This document shows positions 63,983-64,000 of a stretch of 64,000 nucleotides of DNA, piece after piece. The stretch is taken from assembly GCA_018401415.1 (NCBI GenBank), contig JAGYKV010000018.1, positions 1 to 64,000 of the forward strand. The letters run 5' to 3'. The stretch's first letter is position 1. Every line of letters begins with the position of its first letter. This DNA is from Candidatus Nanopelagicales bacterium. Its GTDB lineage: Bacteria > Actinomycetota > Actinomycetes > S36-B12. Made by a program: the position numbers and the translations under genes. The notes beneath the pieces are model-generated. The model made no database searches, was not told where the DNA came from, and was given only the letters and a program-made list of their open reading frames with translations.

Positions 63983-64000
63983 AGGGCCGGTGGGGTTAGC

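Noticed and set aside
1-64000. CRISPR array, prophage or insertion sequence
   Set aside because: I saw no regularly spaced repeats of CRISPR type, no transposase or integrase motif and no phage structural gene. The tandem 1.6 kb units and the intein are the only mobile or amplified elements found.

Overview
The window is chromosomal DNA from an actinomycete (phylum Actinomycetota), read across the replication origin. Gene order matches the origin region of Mycobacterium and its relatives almost gene for gene. Leftward from the origin it runs dnaN, recF, dciA, gyrB, gyrA, DUF3566, tRNA-Ile, tRNA-Ala and cyclophilin. Rightward it runs rpmH, rnpA, yidD, yidC, jag, rsmG, parA, parB, then cwlM, trxA, trxB, sigM, murJ, DUF6049 and pcnA. 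A second conserved block (ino1, padR, DUF5318, ponA, a GT87 glycosyltransferase, rpsF-ssb-rpsR-rplI, dnaB) follows. Base composition is moderate for the phylum. ino1, a split MviN system and a CwlM-type amidase homologue are actinobacterial hallmarks. I cannot place the genus; a planktonic, fairly streamlined lineage is a guess from compact spacing and the type of surface protein.

Layout. 1-3.3 kb: two diverged tandem copies of a 1.6 kb unit, each with DLW-39 peptide, tRNA-Ala, a Phd/VapC-type toxin-antitoxin pair and a cyclophilin. 3.3-13.5 kb: tRNA-Ile and the replication genes, with oriC between dnaN and dnaA. 13.7-18.7 kb: ribosomal protein L34, RNase P protein, membrane insertion, 16S rRNA methylation and chromosome segregation genes with two parS sites. 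18.7-30.6 kb: a leftward cell-envelope and redox block (ddl, aminotransferase, cwlM, trxA/trxB, sigM with an anti-sigma candidate, pseudokinase, murJ, DUF6049). 30.6-43.4 kb: tRNA CCA-adding enzyme, two membrane proteins, ino1/padR, class A penicillin-binding protein, glycosyltransferase, alanine-racemase-like protein, FemX-like enzyme and exonuclease III. 43.5-46 kb: a third toxin-antitoxin pair and the S6-SSB-S18-L9 operon. 46-64 kb: dnaB with a full-length homing intein, a two-component system, an InlB-like/DUF1566 surface protein, sbcDC, MazG, a small Cys-rich/HTH gene pair, and a class III aminotransferase with a short-chain dehydrogenase.

Two window-wide patterns stand out. Many genes lack a Shine-Dalgarno sequence and instead have a TANNNT box 6-8 nt before the start codon, so leaderless transcription looks common and helps fix starts. 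In the toxin-antitoxin and padR genes the repeat-type operators overlap these -10 boxes. Second, every clearly frameshifted gene (GNAT, a membrane protein, the surface protein, sbcC, SDR) lies right of 46 kb, while the first 46 kb has none apart from a possible one before parA. In sbcC the conserved motifs survive across frames, which fits recent or technical single-base indels better than old decay.
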